Part shown: piece by piece, positions 42,801 through 54,800 of the stretch
Numbering within the stretch: the first letter of the stretch is position 1
Layout of the letters: each line of letters opens with the position of its first letter
Source: Cyprinodon diabolis
Lineage: Eukaryota; Chordata; Actinopteri; Cyprinodontiformes; Cyprinodontidae
Assembly (NCBI GenBank): GCA_030533445.1
Contig: CM060083.1
Span: 28,867,166 to 28,931,165, forward strand
Length of the DNA stretch: 64,000 bases
Direction: 5' to 3'
Made by a program: the position numbers and the translations under genes
Notes under the pieces: generated by a model
The model's input: the letters and a program-made list of their open reading frames with translations, nothing else
Databases searched by the model: none
What the model was told of the DNA's origin: nothing

Positions 42801-45800
42801 AGGTCTATAATTTTGTTTCGGGTGTCCTTTGACAGCTCTCTAGTTTTGGCCATGGTGGAGTTTAGAGTGTGACTGTTTGAGGTTGTGGACAGGTGTCTTT
42901 TATACTGATAACGGGTTCAAACAGGTGCCATTAATGAAGGTAACGAGTGGAGGACAGAGGAGCCTCTTACAGAAGAAGTTACAGGTCTGTGAGAGCCAGG
43001 AATCTTGCTTGTTTGTAACTGACCAAATACTTATTTTCCACCATATTTTACAAATAAATTCTTTAAAAATCAGACAATGTGATTTTCTGGATTTTTTTTT
43101 TTTCTTATTTTGTCTCTCATAGTTGAGTTATATATATACCTTTCTCATCTTTTTAAGTGTGAGAACTTGCACTATTGGTGGCTGACTAAATACTTTTTTT
43201 GCCCCACTGTAATCTAGAAGTTAGGTTGAGACATATGATCATGATGCCTTTCTGTATTATGTAGAATAAGTGGTGTCTCCCTGGAGGGGTGGGCTGTAGA
43301 AATCAACCACAGAGGGGATCCCAATAAGAAGGGCACTAGTCCTTCATCATTTGTCAGTGGATGATTTTTCTCACTGCATGATTTTTTCAAATTAAGGGCC
43401 TCTATTTCTAGAGTGAGATTCTGCAATAAGAGCCATTTATTTTCAAGCTTTTTGCACAATGACCAGGGGGCGCCGATAAGCGTGGAGGACACTGCACCTT
43501 TAAGAGAACTCTTTTCTCCTCTGACCTGACTACTACTCTTTTCTAATTCTTTTTTAAAGAATATATTTTTCAGGCATTTTGTTTTGCTTGTTTTTAATCT
43601 GGCCATCATAAGTTTTGTTTGCTTGTTGTTTTGTTCTACTGCTCAAGTCTTTGAAGACCCCCACATAAATATCACCCCCTGGACTCAGCAGTAGCTTCAC
43701 TGCAGTTATTCTTCCCTGTAGGCATGTGGAGAATAAGTCAACCACAGTTTAGAATTATGATTTTTTTTATTTACTTATCATTGTTTTTCTTCAAGGTTTT
43801 TATCTAAGTTGCATCTTGAATGACCGATTTATTTTCTTTCAAATCATCCCTAAGCTTTCCCAAATCTGCTGCTCCACTGTTTACTGTTTTGGGGTCGTTG
43901 TTTTTTTTGCAATAAAATGATAAAAGATTTACCCTTTAAGTATATTCTTATTCCATATATCAGAAATAAACTCAACAAAAGGAAACTAAACCCCTTGGTT
44001 TTATTTTCCTCTTGTGATTTAACCTCATAGCACTTACCCAGCTGGGACTAAATCAAACCAAGGAAACAGATTAGCTTTCTTGGAATATAATCCTATGAAT
44101 GGCTCCAACAACAGCACAACACTGCCCCCTGCCTGAGCACTGAGTCTTGTGTATTGTGCATGAACAGCGTGAGGTCATTTAAACTTTGCACTTTGCATTT
44201 CCTCTTCAGACCTGGTTTGAGAAGAACTGCCTGTCGGATGACTGTGCTGCAGACCTGAGGCTTCATGGGAGGCTCCTGCTGTCCGGGTAAAAAAGTCTCT
44301 ACATTCTAGTTGAGCTTCACTCTGTGGGTCTCCTTTTTCAGTTCAGAGACACCAAACTGATGTAATAAGCCTTGTGGGTGTGAGCAAGGGAACCATGACG
44401 CATGCCTGGAAAATATCCATATGTTTTCCGTAGACAGGGAGGTTCCTTTTTTAGATTTTTGAATCTTTCTGTGTTTCATGAAGAACCTGTTTCTATTTGT
44501 CCTGGTATTCCAAAGTTTTTACACACAATTCATATGGTCTTGACTTAAAATAAAGGAAAAAATCCTCCTTTGAAATATATCCCATACCTTTAAAGTCAAA
44601 ATCAGCAAAATACAGTAAAACAATAACCAGCTACAATGACTGACATAAATACAGGATAACCAATAAAATCCAAAACAACCTGCCTAACTAGAGCTAACTG
44701 CATTTACTCTAACTCTGTTAAAGGCTTCTTGATGATTGATTATTTTCTGTGCTGTTTTCTTTAAAATCCATAACAGGCTTTATATCAAACCACATTTGGC
44801 TCTTGGCGCAGTCCGAAACGTCTCCTTAAACGTGACTATCTCCAACGCTGGAGATGATGCCTACGACACCAACATCTACTTCAACTTCTCCAGGGAAGTT
44901 TACTACATCAACTTCTGGCAGAAGGTCAGTAGCACTTTGAGTATTTTGCGGTTTATTTACAGTTTAGCATGTATGTTCAGTAAACATCAATTTGTTGTAT
45001 GGTACCTTGCAAATGTATTCAAGTCTATTATATGTATTTCATAAAAAGTAGTGTATAAATGTGAAGTTTTCTATGGGTTTTGTTTTTGGCCCTTTTAAAA
45101 ATCAAAATGTGGATTGCCTCTGTATTAAACCACACAGGTTCAATACTTAGTAGGACTTCTGCTGTAATACCACCAGGCAAAGCACTTCTTTACCAGCTTT
45201 GCAAATCTTGAGTACAGATATCTTTGCTTTTTCTTCCTTGCCAGATTGTATAGACCGTCTGTCTTTAGATCCTGAAATTAAAAAAGATCTGGACTTAGAT
45301 TTGGTCATTCTAACACATGCATATAACATTTCATTTTAGTGCTGGCTTTATATTTAGATCCATGTTTCTGTTCAAAAATGAAACTTTGCCTCAGTCTCAA
45401 GTCTTCTGCACCTTCCAGAGGTTTTCATGCTATGTGGTGCTCTATAGTTTGGGCTTTATTTTGTTATTTTTGAAAGTATGTAGACAGGAAAGTGGGTTAT
45501 CAAGACAGGGGAGTGACATTCTGCAAAGGTCAGCAGGCCCAGAACTCGAACCTGCGACAGCCGGTACATGGGTTGTGCACTCTAACTCCACTCCATCTTA
45601 GCATCTCCATTTAGTATCAGACATTGAGGCCAGAAAAACTTTTAAAAATCTAAAATGCAGATTGTTGCATGCTTAAACTTGGCTGTAAACATTTTGGTCT
45701 AACAGACCAATCAGAGGACAGAAAATGCTGACATGGGGCAGGCCCGCTAGCTGGTTCTGTTGAGCAATTCTGAAATCTGATTGATTGATATTCCTCACTA

Positions 45801-48800
45801 ATACTGGTAACATCAGCCAGCACTGCTGATTCTGAAGGCCCTGGGCAGATCTGTAATTTAAGCAGCATAGCCAAGAAAAATGGTACAGAAGTAAGAGAAA
45901 GGATTGTTTGGAATAAAGGAATACAGTTGGATAGAAGAAAATGAAAGTTTAGGTTATGACTGTAGGTTAGTGTTCCTGATTGATTTTAGTCCAGCAGTGA
46001 AGGCTTTGAAGGTCCTGACAGCCAGAATTGGATAACTCAGAGAAATTACATTTACAAAGCACTTTCTTCCATGTTTGTCTTGTAAACATTTTATTGAGTT
46101 TTCTCATTAATACTGGACTTGATGGGTTATCATATTAAAGGAGGCTACCTGCAGTTAATTTAGATTTTTATTGTTAAAAGAAAGAAGTACACATTATTTT
46201 ATTTTACTTCACAGTTTTGCAGAGTTGTTACTTGCATCAATTCCCAAGGGAAACAAACGAGCTATGCATTATTTTAAATGAAACATCTCTGCAAAGCTAA
46301 TGTAGGATTAGAGGAGTGCATTCTGAATAATGAGGCCCAATAAGGTGATGTTATTTTGTGAGGACCTAGGATCTAATTCCCCAGAGCTGCATTGGTAGAC
46401 ATGAAGATGAAAGGACTAGAAGTAGGGCAGCCGCAGCAGGGCAGCAACAGCTGTCACATCTCAGAGGGCAGCCTCTTTAACCAACCTGCTATACACTTAC
46501 CTCTGTTACTCATTCATCACAGACGTCTCAAGTCAACAATACATGAGTTACACTCGTGAGAACATTGCAGAACAGATCTAACCTATGTTCCCACAAGTTA
46601 CCACCTTATTTATGTCTAAAAATGTGTTTAAAGAGCTTTTTCTTGGGTAAAATTGCACACGGGTGATTGAAAATGTTGTTTTTATAATTAAACCTCTAAT
46701 AGTTTAAGCATACTGACTGTTTAAGATATATCTGCCCACGTCCACCCAACAGTAGCTGAGTCGATGGATTTAACAGTATCCACCTCTGCCTTTGCATGCA
46801 TCTGTGTGCTCACTCATAGCAAACACACGCCAGGATCCACTCACAACCCAGAGATAGGGCAGGTCAGATGGCACGCTTTGTCTGCCTCCATCAGGAAGGT
46901 TTTTCCTTTTTAATAATTCACCCCGTGTTTATCCTTCAGCTGTTTTTTTGCTGCTGCAATGGACACCATCGCCTCCACAAACCACACAGCCTGAGGTGGA
47001 GTTTTAAGACTCCAACAAAGGTGAAATTGAATTTAAATAGAATACACACTGCAGGGAAATATTAAAAAAAACAGTGAGTGTGTTTCAGTTTCACAGCAGA
47101 TCTAATGAATCCATCTGACATTTGGAGTCAGTTTACTAGGCAGCCTCGGAGCCTCGTTTTGCTTTGGAAGATGATAAGTCAGGGTCTGCTGCACAAAGGA
47201 AACAGGAAGTGAACAGTAGGAAGGGATTACAAAGAGGCCACACAACAGATTTATTACTATATGCTCTAAGCAGTATAGTAATTACCACTTACTGTAACAA
47301 GTCTGAGGTGATGCTGTGACCCCCTCTTCCTGAGTCTTTTTCTCCACTCAGCAATGAACCAGTGAGACACGTGTCCCCCTTAAATTTACAGTATGTATCA
47401 GTTGAGGTAAATTTCTGATGTCCCTGAGAAATAGTTTGAGAAACAGCACAGTACCTCAACCTACTCATCTTGTTCCTTCAAATATGAGTTTATTTTTCTT
47501 TAGATCTTTTATGAATAATAGTTTATTTTTGTCCTTTTATAAAGAAGGCCAGATGTTTTGTGCCACAAGGTTATCTTCCATATCCCTTTTCTTGATTGGC
47601 AGAGCCAAAACTGAAAAATCTAACTTCTTCTCAATTGCATCAAAACCTGAACACACCCAGGAAGCATTCAATATTCCTTTGGAGACTACTTCAAGAAGTG
47701 ACAGGACTAGATGTTTTAGAAAAGCCGCTGTATTTCCTTGTCGGTAAGACAAGGAAACGGTAAGACAGCAGTGTCATTTTAGCACTGTTTTGACATTTTG
47801 AGCATAATGACACTGTGGTTAAACGATTAGAGGTTTGGAAGGTGATTGAGGAAAGTGGAAGCCAAGGAATATTTAAATCATTGATTTTCTTGGCTAAATT
47901 ATGTGATATTTTTCATAGTTAAGCCGATGAAAACATTCATCTGCATACCTACAACGAATAGTTTTAAGTGGGTGATGACTCTGGCTTGGACTGGGCCAAC
48001 CTAAGCAAAGCCAAATGTCAAAATACTTTGATCAATGGAGACTTTAGAACACAGGCAAATCATGGAAATAAATAGGCCTCCCCTGAATTGTCCTTCACAC
48101 TAACATCCCACTCTAAAAGATGCCCCATGCATACTCTGGAGCAGCGTAAACAGAGCTGGTGATGTTTAGTAGCCCTGCCTCTTCAGGGCAGTCCCAACCC
48201 TCAGTGAGAAAGAGCAGAAAAGGAAAGTAAAGAAGTGCTGAATAAACAGAGTTTGTCTGCTCTGTCACTGCCGAGTCACAGTGTGCCACTTGTCAACACA
48301 ATCTGCTTTCTGTCAGGACTTTGCCAGGTGGATAATGGGTAAATAGGTTGACTTTCCTTATCTCAATCCTGCCCATCACCATGGGATCAGCACTGTTTCC
48401 ACAGCAGCATGCAGGGTTACAGGAAATTCCATCATTGCCAGCTAGCCTTGGAGACCTCCAACCCTCCACTGGCCTCTGTCCGCACAGCTCACTGTGATCT
48501 CCGTAAAGTAGAGCGCTACTTATTAAAGATGACTCAATAAATTGTGTATGGGTGGGTAGTGGGAATCTGCTGAACAGGGGGTAGCTGGATGATAAATCAA
48601 CAGGAAATCAACAGAGACTATCATCACCTCTTGCACCAACTTCTTACTGGATATTTCAAAAGTGCTGCCTCCCTTTTTTTTCTTTTTTTTACCCTCTGCA
48701 GTTGTGAGGCATCTCTGCTCCCAGAGAATGAGCTCAGCTGAAAGCCTCTCACTGAACTCTCACTAAAAGAATTCATACTCCTCATGGGGTCAAGCCCTCA

Positions 48801-51800
48801 CTGTTTATACAGCGCAGCCTGCAAAGCTCTATGTTGTTTAGACAAGCTTCCAAACACACAGTCTGGCCGTTGTCCAATTACCCACCCGCTAAGATGTGTG
48901 CCATCATAGCTTTGTACATTCTTTGTTTAAACCTGATTTAGAGCTCTACAAAAAAACTCAAACCTATTCCCTTAGTTGAAAACACAAATTTCTCTGTTCA
49001 TACTGTAAATATTTAGAGGAATTTGCGCCTGAGTGTTTTCTATTCAAAAAATGTTTTTTTGTCTGCCTTTCAAAGCCGGCGTGATTTTTATCCCTGACCT
49101 TATGAGAACTGATTGCTTTTTGTTGTAGTCTGCCTCTTGTCTCCTGGTTCCTCCTTTTTCTTGTCATTCATCTAGATGCATGTCACCCTCGCTGTCTCCA
49201 CTTTGTCTGCTCTCATCAACTCTCTGTCTGTCTTTCTCTTTGCAGGAAGATAAGGGTATTTCCTGTGGACTTGTCGATCTGGACTTCCTCAAATGCAGTG
49301 TGGGATTTCCCTTTATGAGAGCTCAAACAAAGGTAGTCGGATCTTCTTAAGAATTAATGGCATTTTTTGTTGAGGAAGTGTGATTTCTTTTATGAAATCT
49401 GCTCATTATTGTTCCGACTCTTCTCTTTACAGTACCATTTTGCAGTCATCTTTGACACAAGTCAGGTTTCAGGAGGAAATGACACATTGCAGTTTTTAGT
49501 TGAAGCAAAAAGGTATGTCTAAACTAAACATAATTTCCAGCGTTAGTAAAAATTTCTAATTGAAGACTTCTTTCTCTGAAATGCTTAACCACTTGGTTGA
49601 TTATTACATTTTTTTTTACCTCATACACTTTTTCTCTGTGCCCTACATTACAGTCAGAAATGTATTTCATTCAGGATTTTGAGTAATAGTGCAGATGATG
49701 CAGAGTTGGAAAGATAAAAAAAAAGGAAGCATGTTTAGGCAAATAAACATTAGAAAAGATAATAATATGAAGGTGTTTGGCCAACTTTTGGTCCAATACC
49801 CTAAAATAAAATCCAATACTGAGTTCAAAAGTCACCTACATAGAAAATAAAGTCCAGCTGTATGTAATTTGACCTCTGTAAAAACACAGTTTTGTGAGAA
49901 TACAGTAGCAGAGGTTTGTTAGATAATATTAGTAAAGAAATAACACAATGAAGAACAAGAAAAACACATGGCTGTCCTCCTAAAATGAAAAAGAGCATTA
50001 ATCAAAGAGGCAGAGCTTTGTGGCAATGATTGAGTAGCCACACTGGGCTTAAGTGGTGGAATCTGCTGGCAGGACAGAAGGAAGTTGGAAGAAGTCCCAT
50101 TTTTGTTTGTCTGAAGCCATTTAAAGGGGCTAAGTAAGCTTGTGGAAGCTCATTGCCTTTGAGTCAATGAGTCGATGCAATCAACTGCTTTTGCTGAGAT
50201 AGAAAACTTTGAATCAATTTGATCTGGTGAACTGTAAAGTGCCTGGAGATGACATGTGTTGTGAATTGGCGCTATAGAAATAAACTGAATTGAATTGAAT
50301 CGAACTGAATATCACACAGTATGCATAGAAGAATATAGTGGTGGCAGCATGAAAGTGTGGGGAAGAGTTGATGCTAAGATAACAAATGAATTTGAAGAAA
50401 ACCTGTTAATATCCTCAAAAGCTTTGAGGCTGGGGTTGAGGTTAACCATCTAGCTCAGTGGTTCTCAATCCTGGTCTTCAAGAAGCTCTTCTCTGTATGT
50501 TATTACATAGACTCTTCCCCAGCCATCAAGTACTGCAGATGGCTGATTCATTTAACTGAGGTGTATGGCAACAAGGAGACACTTAAAACACGTATGGCAG
50601 TGGTATTTGAGAGTACTTGAGGGACAGGGCTGAGAACTGCAGCTGATGGATAAAAAAATCCCTCAGAATTAGGGCTGCATTATATTGCAATACCAAAATG
50701 AGTTGTGATATATGTCTATTATCTTTAGATGATACCTAATTTGTATGTGAGAATGACCCATTCAGTTTCTTACAACTCAAATTCACTTGCTCTTCTTTAT
50801 AACATAGTTTTAGACAGTAACTCTAAATCCAGTTTATATGAATTTGAAATATTGTAGAAAGAACAAAAATCTAGAAATCTATATCCTTGGATCTGCAAAG
50901 CTGGCTTAGAGATACACCAAATGACTCGCAACACAAGAGTATGAAAACTGTTGGGCTGGATATCTATGCACACTTAAACCCTGTAGTTTTTTCAAAATAA
51001 AATACAAAACTGTGGTGTTTTCCTTCCACATTAGAATTATACCCTGCCTTATATTTATTAAGTCTTTCACATAAATAAAGCAGAAGCTCTTGGTTTTCAA
51101 AAGTGTGAAAAGTGTGATTTAAGGAAACCATTGCAACAGTAGAGAGGCTGACTACAATTCTTTTACTCTGCTTTTTTTTTTTTTAGTGCCAACCCAGAAC
51201 ACAAACTTTCCGACAACAGCTTAGACCTGTCCATCCCTCTGATCCATGAGACCGACACCACCATTACTGGGTAAGGAACGACAGGATTAGCCATGATGCT
51301 ACAGTTACCAGTTTACAGATTTGAAGCTGTCTAACAGACATCTCAGTCACATGTGGTCTGGTTCTCCATCTGTTGCCTCGCAGGAAGAGAGGGAGTGTTT
51401 TTCTCCCTGTGGAGGATATCAGCTCCAAAAGAATTGTCTTTGATTACTTTATCATAGCTCTACTTCACAGAGGAAGGAGAGATATGTTAAACATCCCATA
51501 TTTGTCGGAGCTTTAACATCTGATAAGGCTGCTGCGGTTAATGATGGAAGCATGAGACTAAATCTGGACTCATTTTTTCAGTTGCTAAAGAAAACCCCTC
51601 TAAACACTGCAGAAAAAGGGGAGAGCAGGGATTTGTTTTAGTTCTTTAAATAGGCTTTATACATAGTCTGGAAACATCCAAGGTATCCAAATGTTTATTG
51701 AAGTATTTTCTTGAGAAAAATATATAAAAAGAATCAAAAGTCAAGTCTGACCACCAAAAAAATATCTACCAAACCGAAGTATGAACTTTGCATGTGTGAA

Positions 51801-54800
51801 TTGTTCATAAAACTTTTGTATGATGGATCACTGGTTGTGTTGCAGTGTGGTGACACCAGGCTCCTTTGTATATGGAAACTCCATAGATGCCTCCCGTTTC
51901 GTCCAGTTGGAAGACATGAAGTGCAACTTTCAGCTTCTCAATTTAACCTTCCAGGTACTTGAAGTGTAGAGAATGTATAGTTTCTATTTTAAAAATCTTC
52001 CCTTGTGTATAATCCTCTCACTTTATTTTCTTTATGTCTCTGTTCAATATGGTTCCAGGCCATAAACAAGGGGCCCAGTAGGCTGCCAGGCTCTACTGTG
52101 GACATCAGAATACCCAACCGACTTGTTGCTAAAGGACCAGACATGTTCTACGTGCTGGAAACCCAAGTGGGTACCAACATCTAATCATATTTTATATATT
52201 TTGTATGTGTGTATATATTTATGTATCTTATTAGTTTTATGTATTTACTTAGCCAACAGAAATTAATATTTTATGTTAATTTTTCCTTGAGAGAGTAACA
52301 GGTTTATCTTTTTCTTCCTTGACCCATTTCTTTTAACTACGCACGGTGGGATCATGAGCTTGAAACCAAAATGTTGGTGGTGCTGCTGAGCCCACCTTTC
52401 CATTTTGTTTCACTATATTTTTCATTTAGATAGAGTAACACAATCCTCCCACTGCGTTAAGGTGTTTGCCTAACCCTTGAATAGCTTCTTTAATATATAG
52501 CTAGATCATGGAGGAGTTCAAGCTGTTAATTGTATTTACTGTGCATGTGTAGACGGTGGTGGTATATCCCACCTCCTCATCTCCATCTGGAATCACTTTC
52601 ATGGGATCAGCCAGCTTGAAAGGATCAGGGACCTGCAGAGTGGGCTACTGCTTCGTACCACCCCAAGTCAGGAACCATATCTTATAGGCTTAAACATTCC
52701 AGCTCCCAACTCACTGCACAGTCACACATTTATGTTTTATGGCCAATATCTTTACATATAATCTGTTGTTAGAGATTATTTAAAGTTCTATGAATGTTAC
52801 TCCATTATTTTTGGTTTGTTTTATATAGTGGACAAGGGGTACAGATACACCAAAAATTCATAAATGCCCAACAAATACAAAGAGAACTGCAAAGTCAAAA
52901 ATAACACATAACAAAAAAAAAACATTAACACACAAAATACATGCAATAAATGGCTGCAACCACGGAAAAAAGAAAGCAGCAAAGTGCAAACATGTTGCAA
53001 ACACAGAAATTCTGGCAATCAAGCACACAAAACATATGCAAATGAAATATTCTGCAAATACATGAACAAGCTGCAAACACATAAATGATGCTAACACACA
53101 AAAGACATGCAAAGGGAATTGCTACAGTAACAAAAACAGCTGTGAGTTAAAAGGTACGGGAAGAAGGTGTAACACAATAGAATCGGTCCAGACCAGACCA
53201 CTAGCGGGGAAAAATCATCAACTCACATGGGACCAGATCATGGATATTACTACAAGTTAATGTCCTTAGATCGGGCCCTTAGTAAAAACGTACGCAGGAG
53301 GACATTTGCAGAAAAGAAAGAAAAGGCATGTTTTCCTTTTAATCTTTCTTAACCAATAATCTCTCTAAACATCCCATTTATGTCTTTATTAAGGTTCTTG
53401 CCCCTTAATAAGTTGATAAACATTCTGATACGCAAAGCTGATTTTGAGCTTTTTCTTAATGTGAAGTTGTTTTTGCTTCTTTCCACATTTTTCCTTGCAG
53501 TGTTTTTTGTTTTTGTGTGTGAGCATCAAGTATGTATTTAATGAGGGTTTTGTGTTTTTAGTGCGTTTGCCCTTTGCTGCTCTCTATTTTTTATGGTTGC
53601 AGTATGGCTCCTTTGCAGCATTCTTCCATTACATATATTTTGTGTGATAGTGTACTTATTGTTTGCAGTACTTTATGCAGTGGGGATCCAGGATTTTTCA
53701 AAGGGGGGTGCGCACCTAAGGGTCATGGGGTCACGGGGTCAAGGGTCACGGGGTCACAGGTCAAGACAATGTGAGGCTAAAAGACCAAAGAATACCATCT
53801 TCACTCTTTCACACTACCCTAATTATTCATCCAAGGATTTTTAATTGATCATTTTAATGGATGAACATAAGTAGAATTAGCATGATTACATTATTGTAAT
53901 CAAAAAAGGATCTCTCGGTTTTTAAAGCATGCACAAGGTTAAAAGGTAGTTTGAAGAAAAAAATTATCCTTATCAACAATTAGTCAAACAAGGATTTTCT
54001 TTATTTCCAGAAATGATATTTACACAGAACATGAAATAAAAAAACCCAAGGACTTGGGTTCAAGTATGGTTCAAGTAAGACAAAGGAGTTTTGAATATAT
54101 TTTAACAAGATAAAACTGTTGAAAAACAAAAAAAACAAAGTTAAACCAGACAAAGAATATTGTTCTTTACTAAAAACTTTATGATGATGATAATGGGTTT
54201 ACAAATGTCAACCTTCTGGGATGCTTCTGGGCAAATATGTCTATGATTTTGTTGATGTCTAACTGAATGTCCTTGTGCACATACAAAAGTAGCAAAGCCA
54301 CAAACCTTTCCTGTCCCATTGTTGACCTCAGCAAAGTTTTCAATGCTTTAAGACCCGAGTTAGCACGTTCCACAGAAGCACTGGTAACAGGTATGACTGA
54401 CAGAAGGTGAAGAATCATATAAATGTTTGGGTAACACTTCATATTTGTTATCTTTAGAATTTCAGGGAGAGAGCTGGGTTTTTCCACTGATGATGACCAC
54501 TTTGTGTGCCACAACTTCACTTCCTGCCTGAATGTTGATCCTTATGGTAGATCATCTTTATATGATGTAAAAATGATAAAAAGTCATACTTGTCCAGCCA
54601 GTCCCTCTGGCATGTTCTTTTGGTCACCCCAATGGCTCTTCGGTTGTCTTTAAATTCTCTGGCAGGGAAATTGAAAGATTTGGGTGGTTTTCTGGTCTGA
54701 AGAAGCTGGAATTTTCCAGAGTCGTCCATTTCACTAATCCGGTCCTTGGCCTTTGATATATCTGTAATAAGATTGATATTTACATTGTCAATTTTGTATG

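Larger units (their letters stand above)
40902..44209 (+). other. itga9 intron 16
   Basis: 3.3 kb, half of it an IR/DR Tc1 element (41633-43209). The remainder (40902-41630 and 43212-44209) shows no recognised gene. A 131-codon minus-strand frame at 43214-43609 has no family motif. Confidence 0.8.
49513..51186 (+). other. itga9 intron 20
   Basis: 1.7 kb, mostly old repeats: a decayed Tc1-like copy, a LINE-type tail and a small inverted-repeat element (listed separately). 50660-51186 shows nothing definite, though AGGGCTGCATTATATTGC near 50672 hints at another repeat end. Confidence 0.7.

Noticed and set aside
42222..42872. 216-codon plus-strand open frame
   Set aside because: Antisense shadow of the IR/DR Tc1 transposase.
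43214..43609. 131-codon minus-strand open frame beside the IR/DR Tc1 copy
   Set aside because: No motif recognised. In 64 kb of roughly 60 percent AT sequence, one or two frames of this length are expected by chance on my rough estimate.
45482..45595. Possible tRNA gene on the minus strand
   Set aside because: A B-box is present but no complete cloverleaf or acceptor stem. It fits a tRNA-derived SINE.
52539..52680. GC-richer stretch in intron 23 considered as an extra exon
   Set aside because: Exons 23 and 24 already join in phase 0 with the expected protein order, and no coding similarity was seen.
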